Below, one piece after another: positions 32,501 through 44,892 of a stretch of 64,000 nucleotides of DNA. The stretch is from Rhizophlyctis rosea. Its lineage: Eukaryota > Chytridiomycota > Chytridiomycetes > Rhizophlyctidales > Rhizophlyctidaceae. How positions within the stretch are numbered: the stretch's first letter is position 1; each line of letters starts with the position of its first letter. The stretch lies in assembly GCA_027596075.1 (NCBI GenBank), contig JADGJC010000081.1, positions 1 through 64,000 on the forward strand, in the 5' to 3' direction. The notes below the pieces were generated by a model. That model saw only the letters and a list, made by a program, of their open reading frames with translations, ran no database searches and was not told where the DNA came from. The position numbers were made by a program, and so were the translations under genes.

Positions 32501-34324
32501 ATGGCCACGCTCGAAGATATCAAGCCTGAGCAGGATGAGATGGAAGAGCTCGGGCAGGAGATCCTCCGGGCCAGCACAGACGAAATTGCGAACCGTGTGA
32601 AGCTACTCGAGAACGATATCAAGGTGTGACTTCAGCTGCAGCAACCTTGCTCGTTTATCTCATTCCGCCCGCTCAAGGGAATGTTCCGCCTCGCTGACCG
32701 CGTCTTTTTCAGATTATGAAATCGGAACAAATGCGTCTATCACACGAGCAGAACGCAATGAAGGAGAGGATCAAGGATAACCAAGAGAAAATCAAAATGA
32801 ACAAGCAGCTGCCATATCTTGTTTCGAATGTGGTTGAGGTAGGCATTTTTGATGAGATTTCATAGGTGGATGGTGGGTTCTGACATATTGTACCAGATTC
32901 TAGATATGGATCCCAATGACGAACCAGAGGAGGATGGAGCAAATATTGATCTGGATGCACACCGGAAAGGCAAATGCGCCGTTGTGAAGACATCTACGCG
33001 GCAGGTCAGTGGGGATACATTGTGGCACGGTTGAAGAATCGGGGCTTACGTTTGAATATAGACGATCTTCCTGCCAATGGTCGGTCTAGTAGACTCAAGC
33101 AAATTGAAGCCAGGAGATTTGGTGGGCGTGAATAAGGACAGTTATTTGATTTTGGACATGCTTCCGGCAGAGTAAGTGTGGCATAACTTATTGCGGGCGA
33201 TGACATACTGACAGGGACATCTTCCAGATATGATTCACGTGTGAAGGCTATGGAGGTGGACGAGAAGCCAACGGAGGATTACAATGATGTTGGAGGGTTG
33301 GACAAACAGATTGAGGAAATGGTGGAAGCTATCGTGTTGCCGATGACGCATTCTGAACGATTTAAGAATTTGGGCATCAAGCCACCGAAGGGTACGAAGG
33401 AGTGAAGGAGCTTTGGGAGATGGACTATATGAAGTACTCACGACGTTGCAAACTAGGATGTCTCATGTATGGGCCACCGGGAACGGGTAAGACGCTCCTG
33501 GCAAGAGCATGCGCCGCACAAACGAACGCGTGCTTCTTGAAGTTGGCTGGGCCACAACTCGTTCAGGTATCCATCGCCAGTTTTCGAAACATATCTGCCT
33601 TGTCATGCAAACTGACATTTGTTGTTGTGGTAGATGTTCATTGGTGACGGCGCAAAGCTCGTACGTGACGCGTTCAACTTGGCAAAGGAGAAGGCGCCCG
33701 CCATCATTTTCATCGACGAGTTGGACGCCATTGGGACAAAACGTTTCGACAGTGAGAAATCCGGTGATCGTGAAGTGCAACGAACCATGTTGGAACTGTT
33801 GAACCAGCTGGATGGATTTGGCAGTGACGACCGCATCAAGGTGAACTATCCGTTTCAGAATCGGCAGAATGACTCCGCTGGGGAAAGAGGAATTCTCAAC
33901 CATCCCAATAGGTCATCGCCGCCACCAACCGTATCGACATCCTCGACCCCGCCCTCCTCCGTTCCGGACGTCTAGACCGCAAAATCGAGTTTCCCGTTCC
34001 CAATGAAGAAGCCCGCGCCCGCATCATGCAAATTCACTCACGGAAAATGACCGTGTCGCCTGACGTCAACTTTGACGAGTTGGCGAGGAGTTGTGATGAG
34101 TTTAACGGGGCGCAGTGCAAGGCGGTGTGTGTCGAGGCTGGTATGATTGCACTGAGGAGAGGGGCGTCGGAGATCTCGCATGAGGATTACATGGAGGGTG
34201 AGTGGATTTGGATGCGTTGGACGGAGCCGGTTGTTCTTGCAGTCTTGCTAATATCAGACGTCGTTGCACAGGTATCCAAGAAGTGCAAGCGAAGAAGAAG
34301 ACATCGTTACAGTATTACGCTTAG
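32501..34324 (+). CDS. RPT5: 26S proteasome regulatory ATPase subunit Rpt5 (PSMC3)
   Basis: One of the six AAA+ ATPases of the 19S base that unfold substrates. Exons splice to an N-terminal coiled coil ([20 protein letters not shown]), an OB-fold region ([40 protein letters not shown]), [20 protein letters not shown], Walker A ([16 protein letters not shown]), pore-loop [13 protein letters not shown], Walker B ([12 protein letters not shown]), sensor/arginine-finger region ([20 protein letters not shown]) and the C-terminal SLQYYA, the HbYX-type tail (Tyr-Tyr-Ala) that docks into the 20S core and opens its gate. The VL of the usual 'KGVLMYGPPG' is CL here, formed across an intron (33393-33459). 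It ends at 34324. Confidence 0.97.
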
Positions 34325-34758
34325 AGGTTCTCAGAATCCTATCACCTGCTTCTTTGTACAAATACGTTGGCTCACCAAATACAATGGCCGAATTGGACTA
34401 TGAAATGGTTTTCTTTTATGGGATTTTGGGGGACCAGGGACAGTCTATCTTTGCCGATGGGAAGTGCGGAAGTGCAGGCTGAGAGCGAATGGCAGAGGAT
34501 CAGATCAAAACTTGTGAAGGCCAACGTTCAAACATCAAACCCACTTGAGACCCCGAGCCTTTGGTTGTTTTGATTCAGGGCCGAAGATTTCTCATTTTCC
34601 CCATCCCAAACATCTTAATAGCAATGTCACATTGAAGTAAATTTTATATTATGCAATATGTGCAGCTAATGAAAAAGAGTAGACGGAATGAATCTGTTGA
34701 GGAACCATCCGCCCTTCCCTCACAACATGGGTATCTGAACCACACCGGGTTCCAACTT
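34325..34758. other. Convergent intergenic region
   Basis: 3' flanks of RPT5 and PCK1. AT-rich with no distinct gene, repeat or RNA. Confidence 0.45.
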
Positions 34759-36886
34759 CTAAATCTGAGGGCCAGCCGCCAACACCTCAGGCGCCGCCTT
34801 ATCGGCATACGTGTTGAAGTTGTCCTTGAACAGCGTCGCAAGTTTGGAGACAGTGCTGTTGAACGAGTCCTGCGACCCACCCCACGTTTTGGCCGGGTTC
34901 AAGATTTCAGAAGGTACGCCAGTGACGTTCGTTGGGATCGGGAGGTTGAAGATCGGGTAGTTTTGGTAGTTGGCCTTCTTGAGCTCTCCGTTGTGGATTG
35001 CTTTTCAATGTAGATATTAGCATCATATGGCTTTTGATCTACGAAACTTGATGATGACGTCTTACCATCAATGATTGCGCGCGAGTACTTCAGTGAGATG
35101 CGCTTGCCAGTGCCGTAAGCACCTCCGTTCCACCCAGTGTTGATCAGGTAGGCGTCCACCTTATGCTTCTGCATCTGCTCCGCGAGCATTGTGGCGTACT
35201 TGACGGGATGCCAGACAAGGAAGGGTGCGCCGAAGCATGTTCTGGAAGGAGAGATCAGTGTGAGCGTGATAGTGTTCAACCATCAACCAAATCAACGATA
35301 AGCAGACGACTTACGAGAACGTCGCTTGAGGCTCGGTGACGCCTTCTTCAGTTCCAGCAATCTTCGCCGTGTATCCACTGATGAAGTGGTACATGCATTG
35401 CTCAGGCGTCAGTTTGGAAACGGGAGGAAGCACGCCGAACGCGTCGCACGTCAGAAGAATGATGTTTTGGGGGTGGTTGCCGACGCAAGGGATTTTGGCG
35501 TTGGGGATGAACTCAATCGGATAGGCACTGATCACATAAATGTTAGTGCCACTGAGAACGTTGGAAGCCCACTTCCTCATCCGCGCACTCACCACCGGGT
35601 GTTTTCAGTCAACTTTGAGCTGCTGTAGTCCACCACGCGCGTGACGTGGTCGAACACGACGTTTTCCAGCACCGATCCGAAACGAATGGCGGCAAAGATC
35701 TCGGGCTCCTTCTCGGCGGAAAGGTCAATGCATTTTGCGTAACACCCGCCTTCGATGTTGAAGACGCCATCCGCCGACCAGCAATGTTCGTCGTCACCGA
35801 TGAGGAAGCGCTGAGGATCTGCTGAAAGAGTCGTCTTGCCGGTACCCGATAGCCCGAAGAAGAGAGAGACATCGCCGGCGGGACCTTCGTTCGCACTTGA
35901 GTGGAGGGACAACACGCCGGCCTTGGGCATGAGGTAGTGCATGACGGTGAAGATTCTAAATCAGCGATTGATAAGTTCCAACATCAGGCACATAAGCACA
36001 AAAAAGTCCGGTAGGAAACTAACCCCTTCTTCATTTCCCCGGCGTACTGTGTTCCAAGAATGACCATCTCACGGCGCTTGAAGTTGATGGCCACACTGGT
36101 CGTACTCGTCATCCCGGTGGTGTACCGATTAGCAGGGAATTCTCCGGAATTGAAAATGGTGAAGTCTGGTTCTCCGAAGTTCTCAAGCTCTTCTTGCGTC
36201 GGCCGGATCAACATATTGTTCATGAAGAGTGCTAAAACGCGAATACAAGTTAGCCCCGTGCCATGAGCATGCTTGACGTATGGTATGTTACCATGGTATG
36301 CCCGAGCGCAGACAACGCGAACTTTGATGCGGTACTTGGGATCCCATCCAGCATAGCCGTCAAATACGTACAAACGCTCCCGAGTGTTCAGGTAGTCGAC
36401 GGCGCGCTCGCGGTTCACCATGAATGAGTTCTCAGACATTTTGGTGTTCACGGGGCCCCACCAGATATCATTGACCGAGCTATCCTCTTCGACGATACGT
36501 TTGTCCTGTAGGTACCGCGGAAGACAGTTGAGCAAACGCGTTGCTCAACCTCTTCACGCACCGGACTGCGTGAAATCCCCACAAACCTTTGGACTCCGCC
36601 CCTTCTTCGCTCCGGAGTCGGTAACCAACGCTCCCGATGATGTCAATGCGGTTCCCTTCTCGTGGTCAAGAGCTTCCTCGTACAGCACGGCGGCGCTCGC
36701 TGCAATCATTAACAACTGTAAGTCACTACGATGACCATTGACGGCAATCACACGCTTCTAAATAAACCTCTTACCATTGCGGATGATTGGTTTGGTGAAG
36801 TCGACGCGAGCAACTGTGTGAAGCGCTTCATGGATGGCATCATGAATCTCCTTATCGCTCAGACCGCGCGAAAATCCCGTTCTCAT
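34759..36886 (-). CDS. PCK1: Phosphoenolpyruvate carboxykinase (ATP)
   Basis: Converts oxaloacetate and ATP to phosphoenolpyruvate, the committed step of gluconeogenesis, in the cytosol. The start [20 protein letters not shown] is followed after an intron by [20 protein letters not shown] and [17 protein letters not shown]; the splice at about 36768/36702 restores the family's 'RNAS' motif. Then come [53 protein letters not shown], the kinase loop [15 protein letters not shown], metal-site [49 protein letters not shown] and a C-terminal [12 protein letters not shown]. All substrate, Mn and nucleotide residues I can check are present, and the length (about 530 aa) is normal for the ATP-dependent enzyme. 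It is divergent from the ATP18-like gene across a 1.2-kb region, as expected for a gene with heavy carbon-source control. Confidence 0.96.
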
Positions 36887-38064
36887 GATGATATGAAATC
36901 TGCAGGGTGCTGAATGAGTTTCAGCAGCTCCACAGGCAAGAATGAACTGTCCCCATACATACTATTGCGTGTATCTGTGTTGGGGAAAATGCTTTCCGTG
37001 TGGGATGAAGTAGTATCGAGGTAGTATATAAAGAATAAAGGCCAGGGTGTTGCTTGAGTAGACGCGAAATGTCGGTGAAGAGATGCCGGCCTTTTGGTGG
37101 AAAGTTGAGACTGTGTTTACGGGTTCGGACCCTGACGATTCAGATGGATTCCAATCAATATAGATGGGATTGGTGATAAACGAAGTAGACTATAAAGCTC
37201 GAAAGCTGTTCAATCAGATTTGTTTGGTCAAGAACGAGTGTGGGGTATACTGACGAGGACCAGGGTTTTAAACGTTTTCATGGTGTGTGGGAAGAGGGAA
37301 TGGATTCCCCTCCGAAATGTATTGATTGCCATGTCACTCATGTCACTCATGTCATGGTCAGCCCCTGCGCCTCCTCCTTCACATGCATCCTATCATGCCC
37401 GTGTCCGTCCGGGCCCGATCATTAATGTCGGAAATAGCCCAAAAATTATACGCTTCTAGCATTGTAGTTTCACGTCATGGGTTGTTATTCACTGCCGGGT
37501 GGTTGAGTTTAGTGGCACAGCAAGGGTCCCATGACGCAAACACGGCAGTTCTAAGCCCACCAAAAGATGGGACCATATTTGAGCATATTTACCCCAAGTG
37601 ATTCTATGGTGCCCAGCCTTAGTCCATAGCAATGGTAAATCACAAAAAGGACAAATCTTTACAGCGCATTATTGTCGGAATTGCAGGTGATAATTAACGG
37701 AAATCGTAATTGAAATATGAATTTTCGGTAGGGGTGATACCTGCAGCGCGATTTGACGGGGTTCACAAGGGTCTGCGTCCGTTGCAGACCCGAATTGTGG
37801 CGGTGAGTTCAATGTTCATCTCCGTCAAGACACCGAAAGCACGTGAAAGTGCCGCGCCCATTCACAATGGATCAAGTCAAGCATCAATTGTGATTCAATC
37901 CAATTTCGTTACCAATGCAACGCGGGCTTGGCCTCGTAGTCATCACCTGTCATAACGCTCAAGTCTCATCCAAATCCTCACCCAACCTCACGTCCACCCA
38001 TTTCAGCGACATCAGCGAATCTTGAACAGCCGTTTCAACCGTCCTCAACAGAAGAACCAGAACA
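36887..38064. promoter_or_regulatory. Divergent promoter region, PCK1 and ATP18-like gene
   Basis: About 1.2 kb with no supported gene. A short tandem run of CATGTCACT[C] lies at about 37330-37355. TATATAAA-like TAGTATATAAAGAA occurs at about 37021-37034 (+ strand), 135 bp upstream of PCK1. The length suggests regulated expression of PCK1, but I could not identify specific carbon-control sites. Confidence 0.4.
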
Positions 38065-38596
38065 ATGGCCGGCGCTCAACAACTCCCCTACCGCACCTTC
38101 TTCGGCCGTCGCGTCTGGCCCGCACCCCTCTTGAAGCTCTACTGGCCTTTCTTCATTTCCGGCAGTCTCACCTACTTCCTCATTGGCTACGCTCACACCA
38201 AAATGATGGACGGTTCGTATCCTCGTCAGTCAAGTTGGTCTTGGGACTCGTGCAGGCGGCAGCGTTGTTTTCTTCTGGAAGAATGCGCTAGCTGGCATGA
38301 AGTTGCGTAATTATGTGAAATCACCAATCATATTGTCTGACCCTCTCCCTTCTACCCCAACACCACAGCCCCCGACGACAAGTGGGCACTGATTGTGTAA
38401 GCTTATCTTTCAATTGACAGGATAGGTGCCCGTGCTTTACCTTGTTTACTCACTTGTTTGATTGCGTCTTTCCAGCGAGAAGGTAGACGCGGCGGGTGCT
38501 GCACAAAAATTGAAGGCCGCTGCGTCGGACTACTACGAACACCACCACCTCAACCAGCGATCCGGCGATGCCCCTGCCGCCCACTCTCACCACTAG
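38065..38596 (+). CDS. Mitochondrial ATP synthase i/j-type subunit (ATP18-like)
   Basis: Three exons (38065-38213, about 38370-38397, about 38477-38596) give about 98 aa: a short basic N-terminus (FFGRRVWPAPLLKLYWPFFI), one membrane segment (SGSLTYFLIGYA), then HTKMMDAPDDKWALIVEKVD and a His-rich tail (EHHHLNQRSGD). The 'P.P.LK.YWPFF..G...Y' start is characteristic of the small Fo subunit i/j (ATP18), which helps hold the ATP synthase dimer at the inner mitochondrial membrane. The usual C-terminal 'NDPRNP' is not obvious and the tail is longer than in yeast, so the call is moderate. A large subunit alternative was not found. Confidence 0.6.
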
Positions 38597-39560
38597 ATCG
38601 TACACCAGGAGGAGATGAGGATTTGTGGGACTTCCCGATGTTTGGGAGGTTTAGACGATTGTATCCAATAAAAGCTCGGTTCACTGATGGAAATTGTGCG
38701 CGGTTTGGGCTGTTGGATATTGGACACAGGGTTGCAATTTGGCGGGTTGGGGCGGAGATTGAAGACCAGATTTGAGGTGCCGGTTTGGGGCAGAAGCTGA
38801 CATGTGGGCCTGTTTTTCCGAGATGAGGCGGATATGCGGATGTAGCGAGGACGGAGGAAATCGGGATGAAGCAAGGGCCTTACAACGGGCACAGATCACG
38901 GGCAGACACTCCGTTCTTTTTGCGCAGGTTTTTTTACAGGATTTAATGGTTGTTTTTCGGAAGTGGAAATGAGGGCGCATAACTAAGCTGCAGATTGGGT
39001 CCTCCGGTGAGGTTGTTTTCTCCGTGCGGGGCAATCCGATTGTTGCAGGGGCTTTTCTATCCACCACATCCTTTTTTCTCTCCGATTCCCTTACCCTCTT
39101 CTCCGTGCGATTGTGTGCGACCGTAAGCCCTCTATCCCCGTCAACCTGCTCCACCGCTTTAGGTACTTGATCCCCACCTCCCGGCTCCATAGGTTATTGA
39201 GCGTTGAGGGTCTTCCCCACCCGGGCCATCGCTTTCGTGCAAGGAAAAAGGGACAATGTGCTTTACAGGGCCCCAATTGGTCTGATGTCTTGGAACGTGC
39301 AGCACAGGGGTGCTCAAACACACCGTCGTCATGGCTGTTTCGGAGTGTCGCCAACTTAGCAGGGCGATGGTTTGGCATTTGATGGTCAGCGTCAACAGGG
39401 ATGGATGCAATCAAGCTGATCCTCACATGCTCGCCCACATTCCGCGCATTGGTGATTCTTTGCGCCATCAAACCAATAGATTTGCAGATGCTTCCATCGC
39501 TGGACAATATTGAAAAGATGTCACAGCTGACGTTAATGTCAACGTTGCGTCAGGGCACAT
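38597..39560. other. Intergenic region
   Basis: About 0.96 kb between the convergent ATP18-like and zinc-finger genes. Several open frames up to 169 codons occur on both strands (for example 38681-39190 minus), but they overlap one another and none shows domain motifs. I do not call a gene. Confidence 0.45.
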
Positions 39561-40182
39561 TTAATGTTGGGTGATATCTCTTCCTTTTGTTTCTGTCGAG
39601 ACTTGAAGAAGGTAGACGATCCCTGCTGGCCAAAATAAACAGCACTGGCAACGAAGAATGGTGCCATGGACTTTTTGAGAATCCTCAAGTTAGAAGTGCA
39701 TTTCCAACATCTCGCAAAAACTGAATGCATCACCTTTCGTAAATCGAACTTGCGAGTGAAGTGACGGTCACAAACAGGACAAGGAAAAGCTCTTGTTGGT
39801 TCCTCATCCACCCCTCGAATATTCTGCACTCGGGCGCCATTTTCAAAGGAGTTAATGGACACTGAAATGCAATTGTGGAATGAAGGTTCCCTTAACTTGG
39901 AATTTTGAATGCATCCATTTTTGGTGCTGGAGGTTCTGTCCCCGCCGCAGGCAATCGTGCAAAATGGTCACACAACAATCGATGAGGTATCGAGATCGCC
40001 GAATTGAATGATATCGCATTTGCAAATGGCAAAATTAGGGCATCAGGACTGGGGAGAAGGTACGTTGAAGGGTCTTTCGTCGGTAAAGGGTCCGTCGGAG
40101 TGGCGAAAAGGGTTACATCTTTTCGGTTCTTCAAAAGTGCAGGTGAGGCAGCATTTGAAATTGATTGCGCAATGATACTCAT
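39561..40182 (-). CDS. Possible C2H2-type zinc-finger protein
   Basis: Spliced from at least three exons: a leader starting MSIIAQSISNAASPALLKNR with Ser/Pro-rich sequence (PTKDPSTYLLPSPDALILPF), a join at about 39888/39852 restoring an ATG codon, then RAFPCPVCDRHFTRKFDLRK, the first half of a classic C2H2 finger. The remainder after the next intron reads SQKVHG and a CQCC pair, so the finger may be completed there, but the first zinc-binding His is not clear in my splicing. A transcription factor is the likely role. Exon structure and stop (39561) are tentative. Confidence 0.35.
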
Positions 40183-40613
40183 ATGAAAGGTTAGCTGGGA
40201 ATAGTTACTAATAGTTGGGAGTACTGTATGTTTACCCCACCTATCTAACCGCAAGTTGCACTCAGTGTAACTAGTGTACATATGGTTGCATAGATAACGA
40301 AAGAAGAGAATCTCAACCTGTGAATGAAAACGTTTCATGCTTGTTAGAAGAGTTCCTAAGCACGGAAGTCGCAAAAGCGGAAGAAAATAGTTGATGGACC
40401 GATCTCAAAAATATGGACCGTTCGGTGGACCCTGATGATCGCATGATTAGTAAGCATCAACAACAATCTGCTTTCACCTTTTTGGGTCATATGGAATTCG
40501 GACAAGTCATCAAAAATAGCTTTCTCACTGTTTCCCACACACACCACACGGCCGCACTCCCAACCTGAAACTGGACAACACCCGCGACAACTCTGTCCAC
40601 CTTTCCTCCTGAA
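40183..40613. other. Divergent intergenic region
   Basis: 430 bp between the zinc-finger candidate and the RecQ helicase. Contains two minor frames without recognisable features; probably paired promoters. Confidence 0.4.
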
Positions 40614-43600
40614 ATGTTCCTGGCTCGTTTGTTCCCACGACTTAAAGTCCTAAAATTCCATCCCAAAGTCTTGCATTCGCCTCAACGCGGACGAATACAT
40701 ATGCAAACCTCGCTCCACACATACGTGACGAAGAATGCAGCCCCGACGTTTCAGCAGCGACCACTCAATACAGACGAAGACATAGAAACGGCCGCTCTAC
40801 AATGCCTACACGAGCGCTTCGCTTTCAAGGCTTTTCGCGCTAACCAGCTGGAAGTTGTCAAAGCGGTGCTGCAAGGTTGGAGGCTGTAGTTGTTTCTTGC
40901 GGTTTCGAGCAGTCCTAGATAATTTTCCTAGGTCGAGACTCCTTCGTGCTGATGGCGACGGGGAGCGGCAAGTCTTTGTGTTATCAGGTTCCTCCGTTGG
41001 CTTCTGGTACGTGTAATGCTCTCGCCGAATGAGGATGATAGACTTCAATACTGATGTCATTGATAGGGAAAACAGCACTGGTGGTGAGAGCTCCTCGCGC
41101 GCTACATGGTCTTATTTAGTGGGATTAACTGGCTTTGCAGATTTCACCATTGATCTCACTGATGGAAGACCAAGTCATGCATTTGAGCAGCAACAACGTC
41201 CCAGCAGCGTTCTTAGGGTCTGCGCAGACGGACTCTACCGTTGAAGGAAGAGCCATACGCGGCGACTATGCTATTGTTTATCTGACACCCGAAAAAGCTG
41301 TTCGGTGAGTTGAATGTTGGACGGAGGCATTGCAAGAAGATGATCTAAGTTTATGATCTCAGCTGGCTCGACGGCATTAAATCAATGAGCGAAAATACCA
41401 AGGGCGGAATATGTTTGATCGCTATCGATGAATCTCACTGTGTATCAGGTACGGGTCATAGCATTTCCAATCAGCGTCCTTTTTACAATTAACAAATTTC
41501 ACAGAATGGGGTCATGATTTCCGAATGGAGTATAGACAACTCGGTCTCATACGAAGAAACTTCCCCAATATCCCATTGATGGCTCTCACGGCGACCGCAA
41601 CCCCCAAAGTGCAGTCAGACATTCTTACGAACCTAGCACTTCGTGATGATTTGTTGATCGCAAAAACGACTTTCAATCGGCCAAACCTGAGCTACAGCGT
41701 CTCCAAGAAGTCGCCTGGAAAAGTGTATGACGATTTGATTCCGCTTCTGTCAAAGCCGTCCTCGGAGAATGATACGAATGATTCTGAAGGCTCGATTGTT
41801 ATCTACGTTCCAAGTAGGATGAACATTGCAGGAATGGCGCCTTGCAATTGCTTTTAACATTCGCGAAGCCAGGAAGGACACTGAACAGATTGCGGAACGT
41901 CTGACCAGAGCAGGATTTCAGGCTGAGGCATATCATGCTGGTTTGGACCTCGAGTGGAGAAAGACATTACATCGACGCTTCAAGTTCGATGAAGTTCGCA
42001 TTCTGGTTGCCACAACCGCTTTCGGAATGGGTATAGATAAACCGGGTTGGTATCATGCATGAGAAAGAGCCAGAGTGTCATCTTTGTTATTGACGGATCA
42101 CGCTAGATATTCGACGAGTCATCCATTACGGGACCACAAAGAGTATTGAATCGTACTACCAACAAACAGGGCGCGCAGGACGTGACGGATTGCCGTCTGA
42201 TTGTCATCTTTTCTATAGGTACGTGACCTTGTTGCTGTCGGGTTCAATGTCTTGTCTTACCTTTTTGCAGCGATGCAGATATGTCAAATATGACGCAGAT
42301 GGTCATGTCAGACTTGGAACGCATCGAGGATCCATATTACCGTGAAGAGGTTATGAAACTCCACATGAATGTATGACTGCCTATTGAGCTTGTTGTGACC
42401 AAGGTTTAATTCTATGCTTCTGCAGCTGTTGAATGGCTTCAAATCTTACCTCTATACGGCCAAATGCCGCCGACAAACGATCCTCGACTATTTTGGCGGT
42501 AAGTGGAGTATTCATGAAAGAAACATATCAAGCTCGCTCATTTTTCGTTTCCAAAAGATATAACAGATGTCACATGCGACAATTGTGACAACTGTGCTTA
42601 CGCATTGAAGGCTGGGACGACGGCCGCACAACGACAGAATTTGGCAGTGGAAGCCTATCTGTTCATGAAGGCCATTGACGGTGGGTGAACATCGGTAACG
42701 CATGTATGCACGCGCACACTCATCGCCATGATTGAATAGAGTCTGGAGGGCGGTGGGGACTGGGTATCCCCATGAACATCGTCCTGGGGATAGAGAAGAA
42801 GAAACACCAAGGCCGTGCGATCAGGCGCCTGTTCGGCTTGGGTCGACACCGAGATAAATCCTTCTGGAAAGGGTTTGCCAACATTTTGGAACAGGAAGGT
42901 AATGAGCCTGCCACAGGTCTACGATGGTACTTCGAGGTGCTCAAGCTTGTTGCAGGCATGATAGTCTCATCGGCAAGCGCAAATAAATTCATTGGCCCTA
43001 CATATTCGTTGTCGCCGAAGGGCACACGGTTCTTACAGGACTGTCGAACATCAGGCTTGGCAGAAGCTGTATTGAACAGCCAACAACCTGTTGATGGTGC
43101 CACCAAATTTGAGGTCGATCTTCCCGCCTCGCTGTTGCAAGGCAGCTTCAGTCAAGCCAGAGGGGACATTGCGCAAACGACACCCAGAAAAAGACCAAGA
43201 GACGTCGATTTAACGCCAGTTGAACAAGAATTATTCAAGCAACTGTCGGACTGGCGATTGGAGCGAGCTCGTAAGGTAAACCATTGTAACCTTCGACAAT
43301 AGTGACATTTCTAACGGATGAAGAATAGGACAAGGTGCCCCCATTCACGGTTATGCATAATCAGACATTTGTGCAGATGTGCAAAGCATTGCCGACAACG
43401 GAGCAGAGTATGATTTCAATAGACGGAATTGTGAGTTCGGCGGTCAGGTGTTTAAGAGCTTTGACACTCACACGCGGCCCATAGGGTGAAAGGAAAATGG
43501 CACTATACGGATCAGATTTGACCGCGTTGATTAAATCATTTTGCTCTGAACGTGATGTCGATACGGACAGAAGCGTTAGAGCGGCTACTCCGCCAGCTGC

Positions 43601-44596
43601 GACAACGCCGATGGTTGCTCAGAATTATGGCGTCGAGATGACTTCACGTCAAGCGGAAGTACTGGCGCTTTTTGAACAGGGGATGACGCCAGAGGATATT
43701 GCTCACTCCAGCAATGTGAAGCTGCGAATGGTGGAAACTCAGTTGGAACAGGCGATGAAGGTATGTCTGCTGGTTTCATGTCTTGCCACACTGCACTGAT
43801 GGCTGCGGGGAGTCTAGGCCGCGTCGTCTCGATTCCCACCCCCGATTTTGGCGTACTGGAACCGCTTCCAGATTCCCGAAGAAATTTGCACTTTTGTCTA
43901 CTCTTGTCTCGATGAACTGGTGCAAGCGGGGAGCAGCTTACAGCGCCTCACTCCCATCATGAAAGCTTTAGAAAGCAAGGACCCAACGGTCCAGGTGACG
44001 TGGTGGCAACTGAGCCTTTTGAGACTGAAGTATGAGGTACGGGCATCTCGTGTACAGATTTTGTCTGTTGCTGGTTTGCTGAAAATCAAGCATAGACGGA
44101 AATGCAGATTGCTGAATCAACTGAGCAAAAAGCTGAGGAACTCAAGACGATCGAACCACCAACAAAGAAACGCACAATGCCTTGGCAAAGCTCGCAAAGC
44201 TCGCAGCCTGCTGCACCCAGATACGCTCCATCGGACATTGTGCCACATCATTTGGCGAAAACGTACAGCGCTCCACAGCGTAACAGATTTTTCTCATCGT
44301 CTTCTGGAACTCCTACCAAAGCAGACGCAAACGCTCGTCCCGCATGGTCATCGTCAACATCTACTCCACAATCAGGCACGCCGATCGCTTCGCCTGTCAA
44401 TGCGGGCCCATCGCAAACCGCTGGCCCCGTGACAAAAGGAGAACTTCTGCAATTCATCAATTCGTGTGGGAGTGGTGGTGTTGGTCGTGATGGGTTTACT
44501 CGACACTTTGGCGCTCGGCCGGTTGATGCCGCACTCACACAATTAGCCGATGACTACGAAATTTATGAACAGAATGGCGTTTGGAGGCCGCTGTGA
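40614..44596 (+). CDS. RecQ-family DNA helicase with RQC, HRDC and C-terminal HTH
   Basis: A 3'-to-5' helicase of recombination and replication-fork repair. Exons splice to [20 protein letters not shown], Walker A ([15 protein letters not shown]), [33 protein letters not shown] (DExH), [56 protein letters not shown] and [15 protein letters not shown]. The RQC zinc site follows ([22 protein letters not shown]), with a winged-helix region of WRN type ([20 protein letters not shown]), an HRDC domain ([32 protein letters not shown]), and a helix-turn-helix tail ([20 protein letters not shown]). There is no exonuclease domain. The first 29 residues ([20 protein letters not shown]...) are Arg/Lys/Leu-rich without acids, like a mitochondrial presequence; Met30 at 40701 could begin a nuclear form. 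The C-terminus is Ser/Pro-rich followed by a small globular end. Confidence 0.93.
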
Positions 44597-44892
44597 AGGA
44601 CTAAAACCCTTGTATAGTTATGTGATACCATATAAGTCTCAAGTCTTGTAAATAATAGAAAGCGATACGCGTTTCGGGTTTAACAGTATACCAATTCGCA
44701 CCATGCAATCTGTTCTCCCAAAAAGATAAGGTAGGTTCATGAGAGGTATCATCATATCATAGGATATATACAATTATAGCTAACAACGAATGGTGACGTG
44801 CTAAGAGCTACCTATGACTAGAAGAATCGTACTATAGTAGGACAACATTCTGATCTAAATCTACACTCCATCTTCAACTTGCATTACCTCCA
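44597..44892. other. Convergent intergenic region
   Basis: AT-rich 3' flanks of the RecQ gene and the aspartic protease gene, no gene seen. Confidence 0.4.

Noticed and set aside
38681..39190. 169-codon frame (-)
   Set aside because: Low-complexity composition, overlapping frames on the other strand, and no motif; treated as chance.
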